From Linum tenue (lineage: Eukaryota; Streptophyta; Magnoliopsida; Malpighiales; Linaceae), in the NCBI GenBank assembly GCA_946122785.1, contig CAMGYJ010000007.1, forward strand, positions 36,605,587 through 36,669,586: 64,000 bases of DNA. Direction: 5' to 3'. The stretch's first letter is position 1. Every line of letters begins with the position of its first letter. Shown piece after piece: positions 1 to 11,039 of the stretch. The notes under the pieces were generated by a model that made no database searches, was not told the DNA's origin, and was given only the letters and a program-made list of their open reading frames with translations. A program made the translations under genes and the position numbers.

Positions 1-479
1 CATTGAGCTTCCTAACAACCATCATGGTTCAGTTACTTTTTCTTGCTTCTAAGCTTACCTAGTGAAATAATATTATGGGTTATCCTTGATCGTTCAATTC
101 CTCTAGTTTCCACCACCTAAAGAAGTGAAACTAGCTAGCTAGCTCTCGATTCAGTATCCAGACGAATCAAATAACAGTATATAGCAAAACCCATAGAGAT
201 CTGCAGAACAACGAAACAAAAGTAAATCTAGCTAGCTAGTAAGATTAGTTACCCTGGATTAATCAGACGAGAATACATCAGTTTTTAGATTTAACCCAGA
301 TTAGAAGTCAAGCGCAGGACTGATTCAAGCAAAAACACCCGTCACTGCCTGTTAGTGCCCAATTATGAACCACAGGCGGATCAAGCAAACACCATAAATG
401 GCAAAAGCAACCACCGCAAATCAACTGCTTATATAATTGATATTTGATAAGGAATCGTGTAAATAATTAAAAAGGTACC
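1..479. other. Window edge, non-coding
   Basis: AT-rich sequence with no ORF I can support. If the minus-strand exon proposed next to it is real, this would be its intron: a pyrimidine-rich stretch ending in CTGCAG occurs on the minus strand near 200-225 and could be an acceptor. Several GCTAGCTAG runs are present. Nothing else recognised. Confidence 0.3.
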
Positions 480-800
480 TGTTGGGTAGTGGAGTCGTTT
501 TCGTCCAACCGTGAGCGACGTGTACGTTCGGGCGGCGGGGCGGCCTTCTGTAAGAGACCGCCGAGGCCGAGGGGAAGCAAAATCCGGTGAGACACACCGC
601 CAAAATATAGGCCAGAAGCAGGATCAGCCGCCGTCGGCGACCAACCAAGCAGGCCGAGGAGAAATTTCCGGGGAGAAAAGGGTCACTTCTGTTTTGGATT
701 TACTTCTGGAGAAATCGTCGACAATGGCGTCCGGGGAAGGGATTCGAAAACTCGCCGGCGCCACTATTGCGAGGAAAGAAGAGATGAGCCGAAATGGGTT
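480..800 (-). other. Possible 5' exon/promoter-proximal end of a gene running off the left edge
   Basis: This GC-rich island contrasts with the AT-rich DNA to its left. On the minus strand an open frame encodes a basic start followed by a hydrophobic stretch (about LILLLAYILAVCLTGFCF) that looks like a signal peptide or membrane segment. The frame meets a possible splice donor, CAACAG/GTACCT, near 480. However, the frame has no ATG: it opens at a TTG with an in-frame TAA about 60 bases upstream. It could equally be a 5' untranslated exon. The overlapping plus-strand ORF (511-807) has no recognisable domain. I do not recognise a family. Confidence 0.2.
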
Positions 801-1010
801 AGGGTAATTAGAGACTTAGGGTTAAAATGGGTCAAAATGGGTCAAAATGGGTTTTAAGGGTAAAACCCAAAAATACCCTACCCTTTTAGGGTCAGAATGT
901 GACCCGGTCCTATTATGGCCCTAAAGACTAATTTACCCTACCCGACCCACAGGGCTGGGCCGGGCCGGGCTGGGCTGATGGGTAGTATGGGCCAGAGTTA
1001 CAGCCCTACC
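800..1010. repeat. Short direct repeats and GC-rich repeat end
   Basis: GGGTCAAAATG-like units recur at about 826-850, followed by GGGTAAAACCC-type sequence and then a GGGCTGGGCCGGGCC tract (about 950-975). The latter resembles subterminal sequence of plant hAT-type elements, but I cannot find both ends. It abuts the truncated LTR element that begins near 1010. Confidence 0.3.
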
Positions 1011-1090
1011 CCTGGGCATATCAAGAACAACCTCCTTATCAAGAAGAATTCCTCCCACAACCAGAAGGGCCATCGGAGCTGGAGTTACCC

Positions 1091-1920
1091 ATGGCGGCCT
1101 TCACGGGCCATTCTGCAGAGCCATGCTACACTCCACAACTAGATCCAAATTGTGAGTTGAGGCTTCTCATGGAGCAATTTGCTCGAGACAGTGAGAGATC
1201 ATTGTCTAGGATGGATCTTTGTACCCAGGCCTATCGTGAAACAGAGGAGATCCTCCTGAGCCTTAAGAAGAGCGTCGATGATCTTGGGAGATCTTGTGCA
1301 CAACCTGCTCCAGATCACCCTTCTGCTACCATACTAGAAGAGGAGGAGGAAGAAGATGGCTACAAGGACATTGTGGAGCACACTGAAGTTGTCACGGATA
1401 GCTCCGTGATGATCATGATCAGGAATGTCCTGTCGTAGCCGACCACACCTTCCCGCATCCCAAACTGAGATTTGAAGAGGCGGGCATGAGTGAGGAGATG
1501 CAAGAAGATCTCATGAAAGAAATTGCTTGGCAACTTGCTCTCCAAACCGTGCTAGAAGAAGAAGAGCGAGAAAGGGTGCAGAAAGAAGTTGTGGAGGGTG
1601 ACGAAAGTGAAGCAGAAGGAGTTCTTGATCATTTCCCAAGGGTGATACCACTTGAAGAAGAAAGGGAGGTTAAAGAAGCAATTGGCGTCCAGGCTGAGGA
1701 CGGAGTTGAGGTGGAAGAGGCTTGCACCGACCATGAGTTACATGTGATATCTCCATCAAACTTCAAGGAATTGCTTAGCAAGGACCCATTTGCAGTGTCT
1801 CTTTGCCAGACCAAGGCCACATCGACATCGGTCCCTCTTGGTGGACGCGATGGTGGTAAATCGATGTTGTCATATCTGGTTTGGGGCAATGAGACGAGAG
1901 AAGAGAAGAAGAGGTCTTGA
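1091..1920 (+). pseudogene. Acidic ORF of non-autonomous LTR element, frameshifted
   Basis: Two open frames (1091-1438 and 1486-1920) together correspond to the single frame 42822-43694 of copy 2. Both contain the blocks ATILEEEEEE..GYKDIVE and MQ(E/D)DLMKEIAWQLALQ followed by a glutamate-rich helix. The frame breaks near 1400-1415, where copy 2 reads on without interruption. The product is strongly acidic and predicted helical or coiled-coil, with no CCHC knuckle and no enzymatic motif. By position, just after the PBS in copy 2, it stands where gag normally starts. I do not recognise a characterised domain. The N-terminal part is missing at the truncated left end. Confidence 0.6.
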
Positions 1921-2340
1921 GGGTGGAGACGTTATCTGCATCAAGTGCATGAGCCTTCATCACCTGCCACACCACATGCTCGTGACTTGAGACTCCACCT
2001 CATCGACGAGAACCTCAACTTCAAGGAGGTTCTGGGGTGGACCGAAACTTAGGAGCCATCGTCCGGCTCACGACGTGAAAGAAGCGCTTGTTGGGAGGCA
2101 ACCCAACCAGTCGGTTTGCATTTCTTTCTCTTTTTCTCCTCGGTTGAGTCAGTTTTGTTATTTGATTTTAGAGTCAATAACTCAACCTTTGTGATATTTT
2201 GTGTGGTGTTTGTGCTCCGACTACTCTCTCATCCTGGAATGCACTGCCTACCTCGTCCACCGTCATTCACCCTTGATCTGGTAACTTCGTTCTACCATCC
2301 TTATCTTTCCTCCATTGAGGATAATGTCGTGCTTAAGTGT

Positions 2341-2353
2341 GGGGGGGGGGGGG
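2341..2353 (+). repeat. Run of 13 G after AAGTGT
   Basis: The second copy has only six G at the equivalent place (about 44635-44640), so the run was probably expanded by slippage. The AAGTGTGGGG motif resembles the element's own polypurine tract further downstream and could act as a second one. Confidence 0.8.
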
Positions 2354-3059
2354 TGTTCGATTATGTATGCGTGTGAATGTTTGGCTGTTTGTGTGCTTGG
2401 AGCCTAGTCCACTGTCCAAATTTCGATTTGAGGGCTCCAAGTACATGTTTCCTTGCAAATTGCCTACTCAGTATGCTTTGAATTGACAGTCTCTATAGTA
2501 ATGTGCAACCTAGGGAGGTAGTGTAGCACTATGGAGGATGTTGAAGTATAAGATTTTTCCTATCTAGCTCTCTGTTGTGTCAGTTGATTTTGTGAATTAG
2601 TGGAGCTAAGACCGTTGAATTCATGTGGTAATGTGGACTCTGTTTGGATTGTGTTATGACTCGTGTATCGAACAGGGTGCTCATGTGAGAAATGAAAAGC
2701 AGTTGGTCCTCCATGTCGAAATCATTGAAATCTTAAACATGGGGTAAGCCCAACGTGTGTGGCACCGTTCATTGCACAAAATCGGGTTTTGGAAGAGATT
2801 TTAGTGATCCTTAGTGGGGTACTCCTACAAGGTGAAGCTAAGCTGTCTCTCGTACAAGTAAAATTTTCACCCGTTGAACGGTTTGCCTACTTGAGGATGT
2901 GTTTTTAAGGGCACAGATAGAGCTTCCGACCCCCCTTAATTTCATCGACCCTCAGCACGAGTTGAGGGAAGGGAGTTAAAAGAAGTACTCTAGCGAGCGC
3001 CAGATGTACAGAAATTGCTCTTGCTCGACTAATAAGGGTCGACCGTGCAAAAGACTGCA

Positions 3060-3136
3060 GTTGGAACCCCCGCCAAGTGAATGAAAAGAAACAAAAAAAA
3101 AGTAAAGTAAAATGAAAGTGAAAAAGGGGTTCCAAC
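3060..3136 (+). other. Conserved hairpin with A-rich loop
   Basis: Perfect 11-bp arms GTTGGAACCCC (3060-3070) and GGGGTTCCAAC (3126-3136) enclose a purine- and A-rich loop of 55 bases. Copy 2 has the same structure with a one-base register change and a different loop (45351-45421). Confidence 0.65.
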
Positions 3137-3425
3137 GATGAAATGAAGTGAAAGAGCACCCCGGTACAATGAGTCCTGGGTTGTGAATGGTATGAGTCCC
3201 TTTATCCATGAACTAGCAGTCTTACTTCCATTTCTTCTCATGATCCTGGTTAGAGTCTAGTACTCGCATTGAGAGAGATAGGGGACGTCTTAGAAGACCA
3301 GTTGACCTTGTAAGCTGCTATATGATCTACAAAATCCTCTACCGATGATCGTGGTTTTGTGTTGCTATAAAGGTCTGGAGAGCTGCATTGGTTTGAGTTA
3401 GGTTTGCTTGGGGACAAGCAAACGG

Positions 3426-3442
3426 TTAAGTGTGGGGGGATT
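3426..3442 (+). promoter_or_regulatory. Polypurine tract of copy 1
   Basis: TTAAGTGTGGGGGGA followed by TTT lies directly before the LTR start TGATGACTCG. This is the usual place where plus-strand DNA synthesis is primed. Confidence 0.7.
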
Positions 3443-4884
3443 TGATGACTCGATATTTGCACATGTTTTCCCCTTTGTTTCTTGATCGTTTGAGCATTAA
3501 TTATCAGGGCTTTGGCCTATTTTACACTAGGTTGTGTTCCTTTGTCACATTTAAGGTCCTAGCACATAAAGTGAAGCATAGACGCAAGTTTCAAGTCAAT
3601 CAGAGATCAATTGGCGATTAGGGAGAAGAAACTCGGGCATGACCTGATGAAGAATGGATTTCTACCTCACTTTATGGACAAATAATCAGGCAATATTGTT
3701 ATGAAAATAAAGAGGACGAGACTACAAGCGTCTGGGTTCAAACGGCGAATGATTTGGAGTCCAGACGAGGGAGAAACGAAGCTTTGAACAGGAGCGGAGG
3801 AAGAATTAGGGGCAGGAGAATTACGACCGTATTTTCCCCTCCCATGCCCGTATTTTCACTGCCGAAAGGAGCTTTTGGTGCGCTGAAACTTAACCAAAAC
3901 GCGTGTTTTGGGCAAAATACGGGCATGGAAGAATTACGACCGTAATTCAGTTCGTAATTCGCCTAGAATCGGGTTTTTGAGGCATATTCGAGCCAAAGGA
4001 AAGGGAGAGCTGGGTTTTGGTTCCCAAACACCCAAGGGACGAACCCTAGAGAGAGAGAGAGCAACTTGGGAACATTCTTGGAGCTATTTTGGAGGATTTC
4101 TTCGCCATTGGAGCTCGGGAATCAAGCTTGGAGTTGGAGATTAAAGATCTAGATCAGATTTCTGCAATCTCTCTCTTCTCTATGGAGTAACTTCCCTTCA
4201 CTTAGGTTATGAGGAACCCTAGCTATGTTTGTTTGATTGGATGATTGTATGAGTACTCTTACTTGATAATCTTGAGTTCATATTCAATCTATGCATGTTT
4301 CAGGATTCAATTCTGCTTTAGTCGAGATTATTGATTCTGCTTTGATCCTATGAGAGCGAATACCTGATTAGGTCGATAGAGCACCATAGATTGATAGTAG
4401 TGGATCGATTACTTTAGTCGAGGGTTGATTCACTGCTTTGTATCGATTGAGAACCTCATTCGATATAGGGAATCTAGTTCAGAACGCCTTGATCGGTTGT
4501 TCTAGAGAAGGATACGTCCCTCTAGGCATTGACTCAAGAGGGCCTTGTTCCTTTAGTCGAGACTCAAGGTCTAGTCAAGGATTCTCCGCATTGTGAATGA
4601 AAGTGAAACAAGTTAGAAATCATCAATCGTTAATCTGGCTACTGGCTAGGGGGAATCATACCTAAGTGAGTTCCCAAACTGTAATTAGATTAACCTTAAT
4701 TGTAGTGTGTTAGAGTAGTTTTAGTTCTTTCATCTTAATCTGGTTTTCTAGATAATGAACTGAAGCTGAGTAATAGTAACTCTAGAGACCCGTGGATTCG
4801 ATATTTATTACTTGAGCCACTATACTGCAGTCCCTTTCATTGGTTACACTTGGCCTATGTTAGGTGTTGTGTCATAGCGAGTCA
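3443..4884 (+). repeat. 3' LTR of non-autonomous element copy 1
   Basis: The LTR begins TGATGACTCGATATTTGCAC and ends CATAGCGAGTCA, matching the ends of the copy-2 LTR (45729-47113). It is about 1.44 kb long. The 5' part carries a module shared with three other LTRs in the window (GGCCTATTTTAC, then CTAGGTTGTGT, then a pyrimidine/AGGTCCTAGCA box). The U3 part contains palindromic AATTACGACCGTAATT (3932-3947). No 5-bp target duplication can be checked because the 5' end is lost. Confidence 0.75.
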
Positions 4885-5450
4885 ACGAGTATGCGCCATC
4901 TAGCAGTTTTGGGTTAGATGAATGAATAGGGTCTTGTGGTGGACGAGGCGACCGAACCGCTGTCACAAGAATGCCTTCCTAGATGGAAACCATGATGAAA
5001 CCTTGGTGTGGACGGTGGGGTATTACTCATTGAAAGGAGCTAAGTTCTTAAAGCCCCATATACGTGAGCCTATTCTGAGGTGGCAATGGGGTAAATAGGG
5101 CGTACACGGAGGCGTGTGGATAATCACGAAGGCCCACGGAAAAGTGCTCACTCACCACATTCACCTAACCCAACATTTTTAGATATTTGCATGATAGACA
5201 TAGGCTTGGGCGAGGGTTAGTTCCCGGACGTACCTGCTTTTATCCTTGTTTATTCTCTCTACTAGTTTTTTCACTGGAATCCTCAAAGACAACCCTTTAA
5301 ACCGATCGGCTAGATAACAACAACGTGGGAAGTAGGCTAGGGTACTGGGACCTGAGTGAATAAGACCTTGATTGGCACTATATGACAAAGCTATTATATG
5401 TTAAACTTGGACTAGAATGGGGTAGTTATTGATACGTGCAAACTACTGAC
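4885..5450 (+). other. LTR-like remnant, no ORF
   Basis: The stretch around 5215-5400 has the look of an Athila-type LTR end: a GGCTAGATAACAAC block resembles the sequence at about 60370-60390, which lies 150 bases before a PBS. No PBS follows here, and copia sequence starts at about 5466. I see no gene. Confidence 0.3.
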
Positions 5451-5465
5451 AATGACCTGTAAAGA

Positions 5466-6650
5466 ATGAATCGATTAGTTCCTGCTACTTGTAAACATGC
5501 TAAGGCTTTGGAACCATGGGAAAAGGCCATGGATGAAGAGAAGGATACTCTAGACTGTGCTCATACTTGGGACTTGGTGGATCATCATCCAGAGTATTCT
5601 GTAATCGGGAACAAATGGGGTTACAATCTGAAACTCCTTCCCAATGGTTCAATTGAACGCCATAAGGCGCGATTCGTTGCACAGGGGTTCAAGCAAGAAT
5701 TTGGCATTGATTATGATGAGAATTTTGCCCCGGTTGCCAAAATGTAAACGGTTCGGAGCTTGCTTGCCGTTGCCGCTTTAAAGGGGTGGCCATTACTGCC
5801 ATTGGATGTTAAAATGCTTTTCTTCATGCCTTGAAGGAAACCATCTACATGGAAAGTCCCCCAGGCTATACTTAGGTTGAAGCCTCTTAGGTTTATCGAC
5901 TTTGTTGCTCTCTGTATGGTCTCAAGCAGGCACCTCGTGCCTAGTTTGAGAAATTTCAGTCTACCATTATATAAGATGGTTTGGTTCAGAGTGAGAATTA
6001 CCCAACTTTGTTCTTGTGACACACATCTCGTGGTCTTACTGTCCTACTCCTTTATGTTGATGATAAGATGATTAGTGGGGATAAACAGTAGGGCATTCAA
6101 GATCTTACTACAATCATGCAGACGTCTTTCAACTTAAAGGAGCTAGGTAATCACTCTTACTTCATTGGCCTTAAAGTTGATCGCCGACCAGAAGGCTTAC
6201 TGGTGAGTCAACAGAAATACATTGTTGATTTGTTAGAAACAACACAGATGGATGACTGTATTCCGTGTTCTACACCTACGGAGCAGAACCTCAAACTTCG
6301 CCAGCCTTACAAAGAGTTTCTTTCTAATGGATCGCACAATCGGAGTATTGTGGGTAGTCTATTGTATCTGGTACATACTCGACCTGATATTGCCTATGCA
6401 GTTTAGGTGGTCAGTTAATTTATGACAACTCCGCAATCTCATCATCTTACTGCAGTTCGGTGCGCTATCTCAAGGGTACATAAGATGTCTGTCTTTTCTT
6501 CCCTGGTGTCAGGTCTCCTACACTGAAAGCTTATACTGATGCTTATTGTGCTGGTTGTCTTGATACTCGTCGGTCTACTTCAGGCTGGTGCATCAAGTTG
6601 GGATCCTCTTTTATGTCTTGGGTTGCAAGAAGCAGGCAACAAGTAGGACC
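5466..6650 (+). pseudogene. Decayed Ty1/copia reverse transcriptase-RNase H
   Basis: The first open part (5466-5747) carries copia RT motifs: a W-x-LVD block, IERHKARFVAQGFKQEFGIDY and ENFAPVAKM. The frame is then lost through stops and small indels, but the catalytic YVDD can be read at 6053-6064, followed by an intact stretch (6116-6406) with YFIGLKV, QQKYIVDLL, STPTEQN and GSLLYLVHTRPDIAYAV. RNase H remains only as broken pieces (about 6530-6600, AYTDA and GCLDTRRSTSGWC in shifting frames). No gag, integrase or LTR is attached. It continues directly into sequence of mitochondrial appearance, so it may be a copia scrap that sat in mitochondrial DNA before transfer. Confidence 0.8.
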
Positions 6651-7900
6651 TTAGGAGAGTTCCCGGGTGTATTATATTAGGGGGGTCCTCTGCGCTAGGA
6701 CAATATTCTAAGTTCGAGCGTTTTGATGCATGGTTTAAGGATTCGTTTAGGCTAAAATACGGAAAAGCTTTTGCGAGCCTTGGTGATTATGGAGTCCTTT
6801 GAACCCAGCTTTCTGTCGTTCGCGCTCACTCTATTAATGATAGCTTTCACAAGACTTGTTACTAAACTAAAATTACCTTAAAGCGCTTGTTATTCACCAG
6901 ACAAGGCCCGACTCCCGCTTTACTAATTGGAAGAAAAAGGAGAGCTGATAATTCCAGTGGCTAGCATCTTCCTCAAAAGCTTTCACAGAGCCCCATTCCC
7001 AGTTGAAACTTATAAAAGAATAAACTAGGTAATCTACCTTTACTGCGAGAACTCCCGTCCCACGAGCAGCTACCTTCTTTGAAGGATGATTTCGTTTATC
7101 CTCAATGACGGAGACTAAGCAATTATCCCAACTTGAGACAGAAGTAGTTATGATGCCTATACTGCTACTTCTTCCCTTGTGCCTATTTCTTTTGCATTCT
7201 CGCGGGATAAGAAAAAGTCTTCCTCTCTTTTTCACTCCCCCATCCCTCCTAAAGGTTGGGAACAAGACGGATATGCCAATGGCGTCTATCAGAGAGTGCT
7301 TTCCTGGATTGGTTGGTTTGAGGGGTTCAGGCGTTAAAATAAATGACAGTAGATTGATCCTCTATCCCGGAACATTCCATTCACGCTTTTGAAATAGCAG
7401 CTGAAGCTGCCCCAGAACTCTTTAATAAAGTAAATTTCTTTCCTAACATGACTCGACCCGGAACGGGTATAAAATTCTAAATAGTTCCATAGGCGCTTTC
7501 GCCCTCCCTGGAATAAGCAGTAAGGCGTTGGAACGATCCGGAATCCGCGCTGCATGTAGTCTGGGACTGTGACGCGCTAGCGTCCTGCACCATCTGTAAA
7601 TAAGGGGAAGGGGCAAGAAGAAGACAAGGAAGAAATCCCACCCCAGCCAGTCCAAACATCCATTCAGACACCCCTTTAGTTACTTCGTCTGGCTTCTTTT
7701 CAATAGTAAGAAGCCAAGTTCAAAGAATCAAAAATAGGATGGAGAAGTCATGATGCACTCACTGTCGCTCCTTCCGTTCTCCAACAATGAAATCAATTCA
7801 TCTACGGAACACCTAATCAAAGCCTATTTAATTACACTATATGTTGTCACACAATTTAGAAAGTTTTATTTTGACTACTTTCTCTAACTGCTCTCATCGG
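6651..7900. other. Possible mitochondrial DNA insertion (NUMT)
   Basis: Composition changes here to a balanced, non-repetitive style typical of plant mitochondrial spacers, with many short stem-like words such as TTCTTTGAAGG and CGACTCCCGCTTTACT. No ORF has a recognisable domain, and no LTR or inverted repeat bounds it. The mitochondrial origin is my impression of the sequence style only; the right limit near 7900 is a guess. Confidence 0.35.
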
Positions 7901-10900
7901 TTCAAAAGAACCGTCTGTTTCGTATCAACGTATGGAATAATCTAGTTCGCTGACACCATTGCCACCGCTGCTTCCCGGTCCTGTCGCCTTTGTTTGTGAC
8001 GGTATTTTAAAATTTATTCTCAATTCAAATTTCAGTTTACTCAAAATCGAACTTGTCCAAGTAGTGGCTTTAACTTAGAGCTAGCTCGAGGGTTTTGCCT
8101 CGTTAATCACCTTGTGAATTCCGGTTGGGAAGGCAGAGCAGTCGGAGTTATAGGAGGGGTAGTGTCATCCACTGTATTTTTTCCTTTGACAATACCACTA
8201 TCCCCTTCTATACCCTCCGTTGCCTCTTGTAAAAAGTAATTTCAACCTCCTTTCCCCAACTCCCAGATGCCACTTCTGCTTCAGATTCCTGAACATCAAC
8301 TGAAACTAGAATAATCCTTGGTTGTTTCAACCTCCAAACCCTTTTTGTTTTTGTCTAGGCGGAGGCAGTGAAAAAAAATCATTAACCAAACACTCCACAA
8401 GTTGCACAGCATCTAGGCAATCCAAAATACTCAGCTCTAATAAGCATCTCATTCATATCATCTAGAGTGACACTAATTTTATTCACTAACCGTTTTTTTT
8501 TCCCACTCACATCCATACAAATTCAAACGTTATCCGACCGTCCTCTCTGACTAGTAGAATGATCCATACATAGCGGGTTACCTATAGAACTTGCAACACG
8601 TGACCTCAATGACAAACCAACTCTGATACCATGTCATAAACCAGTTGGTCCCAATAACTCGAGTTGTTGGAAGAAGATTATGCTGAATTTTATATAGGCC
8701 CGTGTATGGTACTTAACCATTTCCTTTCCACATGAATGATAACCAAGCTTTGCAACTATAACAATCCTTGTGTCAACTACCACGTAGAATTGGGAGGGAT
8801 TAATTTATTTACACGTTTAATTTGTTGTCTCAATTCGGCTGCGCGTTCGATCAACAATTATACGTACATGAGGTGAAAGGTAAGTAAAAGTAAAAGTAGG
8901 GGTCAACAAAGGGTTATGCAGAATAAAAGATTTGGGAGGTCTTTTCTTCCACTAATTAAGCCACCTGACACATTATTGCATGAATTTTTCGTGCAGTTAG
9001 TTAAGAGGGAGAATTATTCTCTTTCAGGTGCATGAGGTATTCAGCACTATGTTTGGTTCCAGATATTTCTCATCTACGATCTTCAGCTTGATTGATAATT
9101 AAATAAACCTAAACCCAATTAATGCGTTCTATCTAATCTCATCAGGCGTGAGAAAGATTTTAGATAGAGCTTCTTAGGGTTCCATGTGGCCACTGTGAGC
9201 TCATGAAATGCATCATCTGCCCACCAAGCACTATTAAGCTTGTCTTTTAATTAAGTTTAGATCAGATCCCATAAATCTCTTCTCCATCCATCGATCTTCT
9301 TTATGTTTGGTATTAAAGTGCTATGCATTATTGCGAGGATGATGTCATCATCATCATCTTCAAGCCATCTCCTCTCTCCTCTCCTTTTGTTGTTTTTCTT
9401 TTTTGGTATGAAATTGTTTTACGGCGATGATAATCATATACTAGCTAGCATGTTCAGATAGCTATAGCGTGCATCTTATAAATTAAAAGCGATTATCCTT
9501 TTTGTCCTTAGCGATCATTTCAGCTTTGCTTTTGTTTTGCTTTAGCCATCCGTTTGTGGGGGGGAAATTAATTATTAATCTCAAAAGGATGCCTGTGAGT
9601 TTGTCAAAACTAAAGCAAAATCAAAATATTATCAAAGTTTTTTCACGTGTAGATGACACTAGTCCACGAAACAAATCTTTTTAAGATTTTAGGTTCCTTA
9701 TTATTCCGTATTCAACAAGTACAATTTACAACGATGTTTATAGGTTTGTTGTAATAAATGCAAGCTACAATTATATTTGGGTATCTATATGTTAATATCA
9801 TCTCTCAAATTGATGTTGCGTAACACAATTTTACAAGATAGATACCAATATCGATTAAAAGCCATTGCTTTGGTCAAATATCTACCATTTGTTTTTCTTT
9901 AGATATATAATTAATATGAATAGATCCCGGTGAAGATTCGATAAAACAATTGACTACTAGTAGTAGTTTCCCGTAATTTGAGATTTGTTTCGTACTTAAT
10001 CAAAAACCCTCTTGATATTTTGCGCAAGGGTTTCGACTAGTACTAATAAATAATAACACAGCGGTGGTAACTACAAGGGAAAGAAATCAAGAAGAAGAAA
10101 ACATCGTTTCTTCCTTAAGGTAAAGCCATTCATTCTCGATGACAGAACACATGTAAATTCTAGACAATCAAGGAATCTAGATTGACCGGTGGCAGTCTAA
10201 ATGGAGTACAGGTCGATCGCAACTGGGAAGCTAAGATCGACAATGATAGCTACCGCTGATGATGATGGCGATTGACAAACAGAAGTACCGAGGGAACTGG
10301 AGTGATATATGTAAAAATGGTTCTTAAAGTTTACGTGCAAAGACGGTGGATGTCTTTATGTTGCTGGAACTCAGGCGACGTGAAGGAGAAAAGGGAGGTA
10401 AGGGTCTTTCCTGTTATATTCGATCATGGTGATTATATATACATGGTCATATATAGTTAATTGGAAGACAAGTACGATTTACCTGAGTTCAGGGTAAATG
10501 ATTTGGGGAAACTAACGATGGCATGCTTTGTCAAAAGTGGCTCTATCCTAGGATCCGGGGGAAAACGTGCATGTCTTGCCTAATGGTAGTGTTTTGGCAC
10601 ATCATTGAGCTAAAATACTAATTTGGATCCTTATGCATGGAGTTTGAGACACGTGAATGGAGTATGCTTAGCATGGAAGATCCTCTTTAAATTAATACCA
10701 GGATTATATGGGTTTGACAGTGGGTATTGGAATTAGACTAGATCACTTATCTTTCATGGTGCACACCTAAGTAGCTACGGGTACTGGTATTAAGCTAACG
10801 AGGCTTAGGGACTAAAGCAGAGCCATTTCAATGTGGGGATTCGCAAACTGGACCATTTACTCTGAAGTTTTAGATCAAATAGACACGGTATAAGAATATA

Positions 10901-11039
10901 GGATGTTATATGGGTGACTTTGTGATCATTTTAGTGGGTACATGAATGTTTTTTCTTAGGGAAGGAGGAGTACGAGATCACATTACTAGAGAAGGAATGG
11001 AGATTGAAGAGAACGACTTCAGTGAATTCGAGCCAATCG
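7900..11039. other. Non-coding stretch, little recognisable
   Basis: About 3 kb of AT-rich sequence with no supported gene. The only feature I can name is the reversed primer-binding site and LTR end near 8621-8700. ORFs at 9502 and 10272 are short, lack domains and are interrupted by low-complexity sequence. Around 10950-11040 a short open stretch ending at a GT-rich region may be the tail of a decayed gypsy polyprotein, but I cannot support it. Confidence 0.4.
8621..8700 (-). other. Remnant LTR end with initiator tRNA-Met primer-binding site
   Basis: On the minus strand, ATGACA is followed directly by TGGTATCAGAG (8621-8631), the standard initiator tRNA-Met PBS of copia and many gypsy elements. 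The LTR would extend to the right from 8632. No coding part of this element survives to the left. Confidence 0.5.

Larger units (their letters stand above)
1010..4884 (+). mobile_element. Non-autonomous Athila-related LTR retrotransposon, copy 1 (5' truncated)
   Basis: From about 1010 the sequence is collinear with the internal region and 3' LTR of the second copy (41817-47113). It contains the acidic ORF region, the conserved TTGGGAGGCAACCC box (about 2093-2106), a G-rich AAGTGTGGGG tract, an 11-bp hairpin, a polypurine tract and a 3' LTR. The 5' LTR, PBS and start of the ORF are missing. No protease, reverse transcriptase, RNase H or integrase motif occurs anywhere between the ORF and the LTR, so it depends on another element for movement. 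The LTR shares its 5' module with that of the pol-bearing Athila element at 37735. Confidence 0.75.

Noticed and set aside
511..807. 98-codon plus-strand ORF at the left edge
   Set aside because: No domain, Arg/Gly-rich in a GC island; could be a chance frame opposite a 5' exon.
7105..7392. 95-codon ORF in the mitochondrial-looking stretch
   Set aside because: No recognisable mitochondrial or nuclear protein; hydrophobic start is not sufficient.
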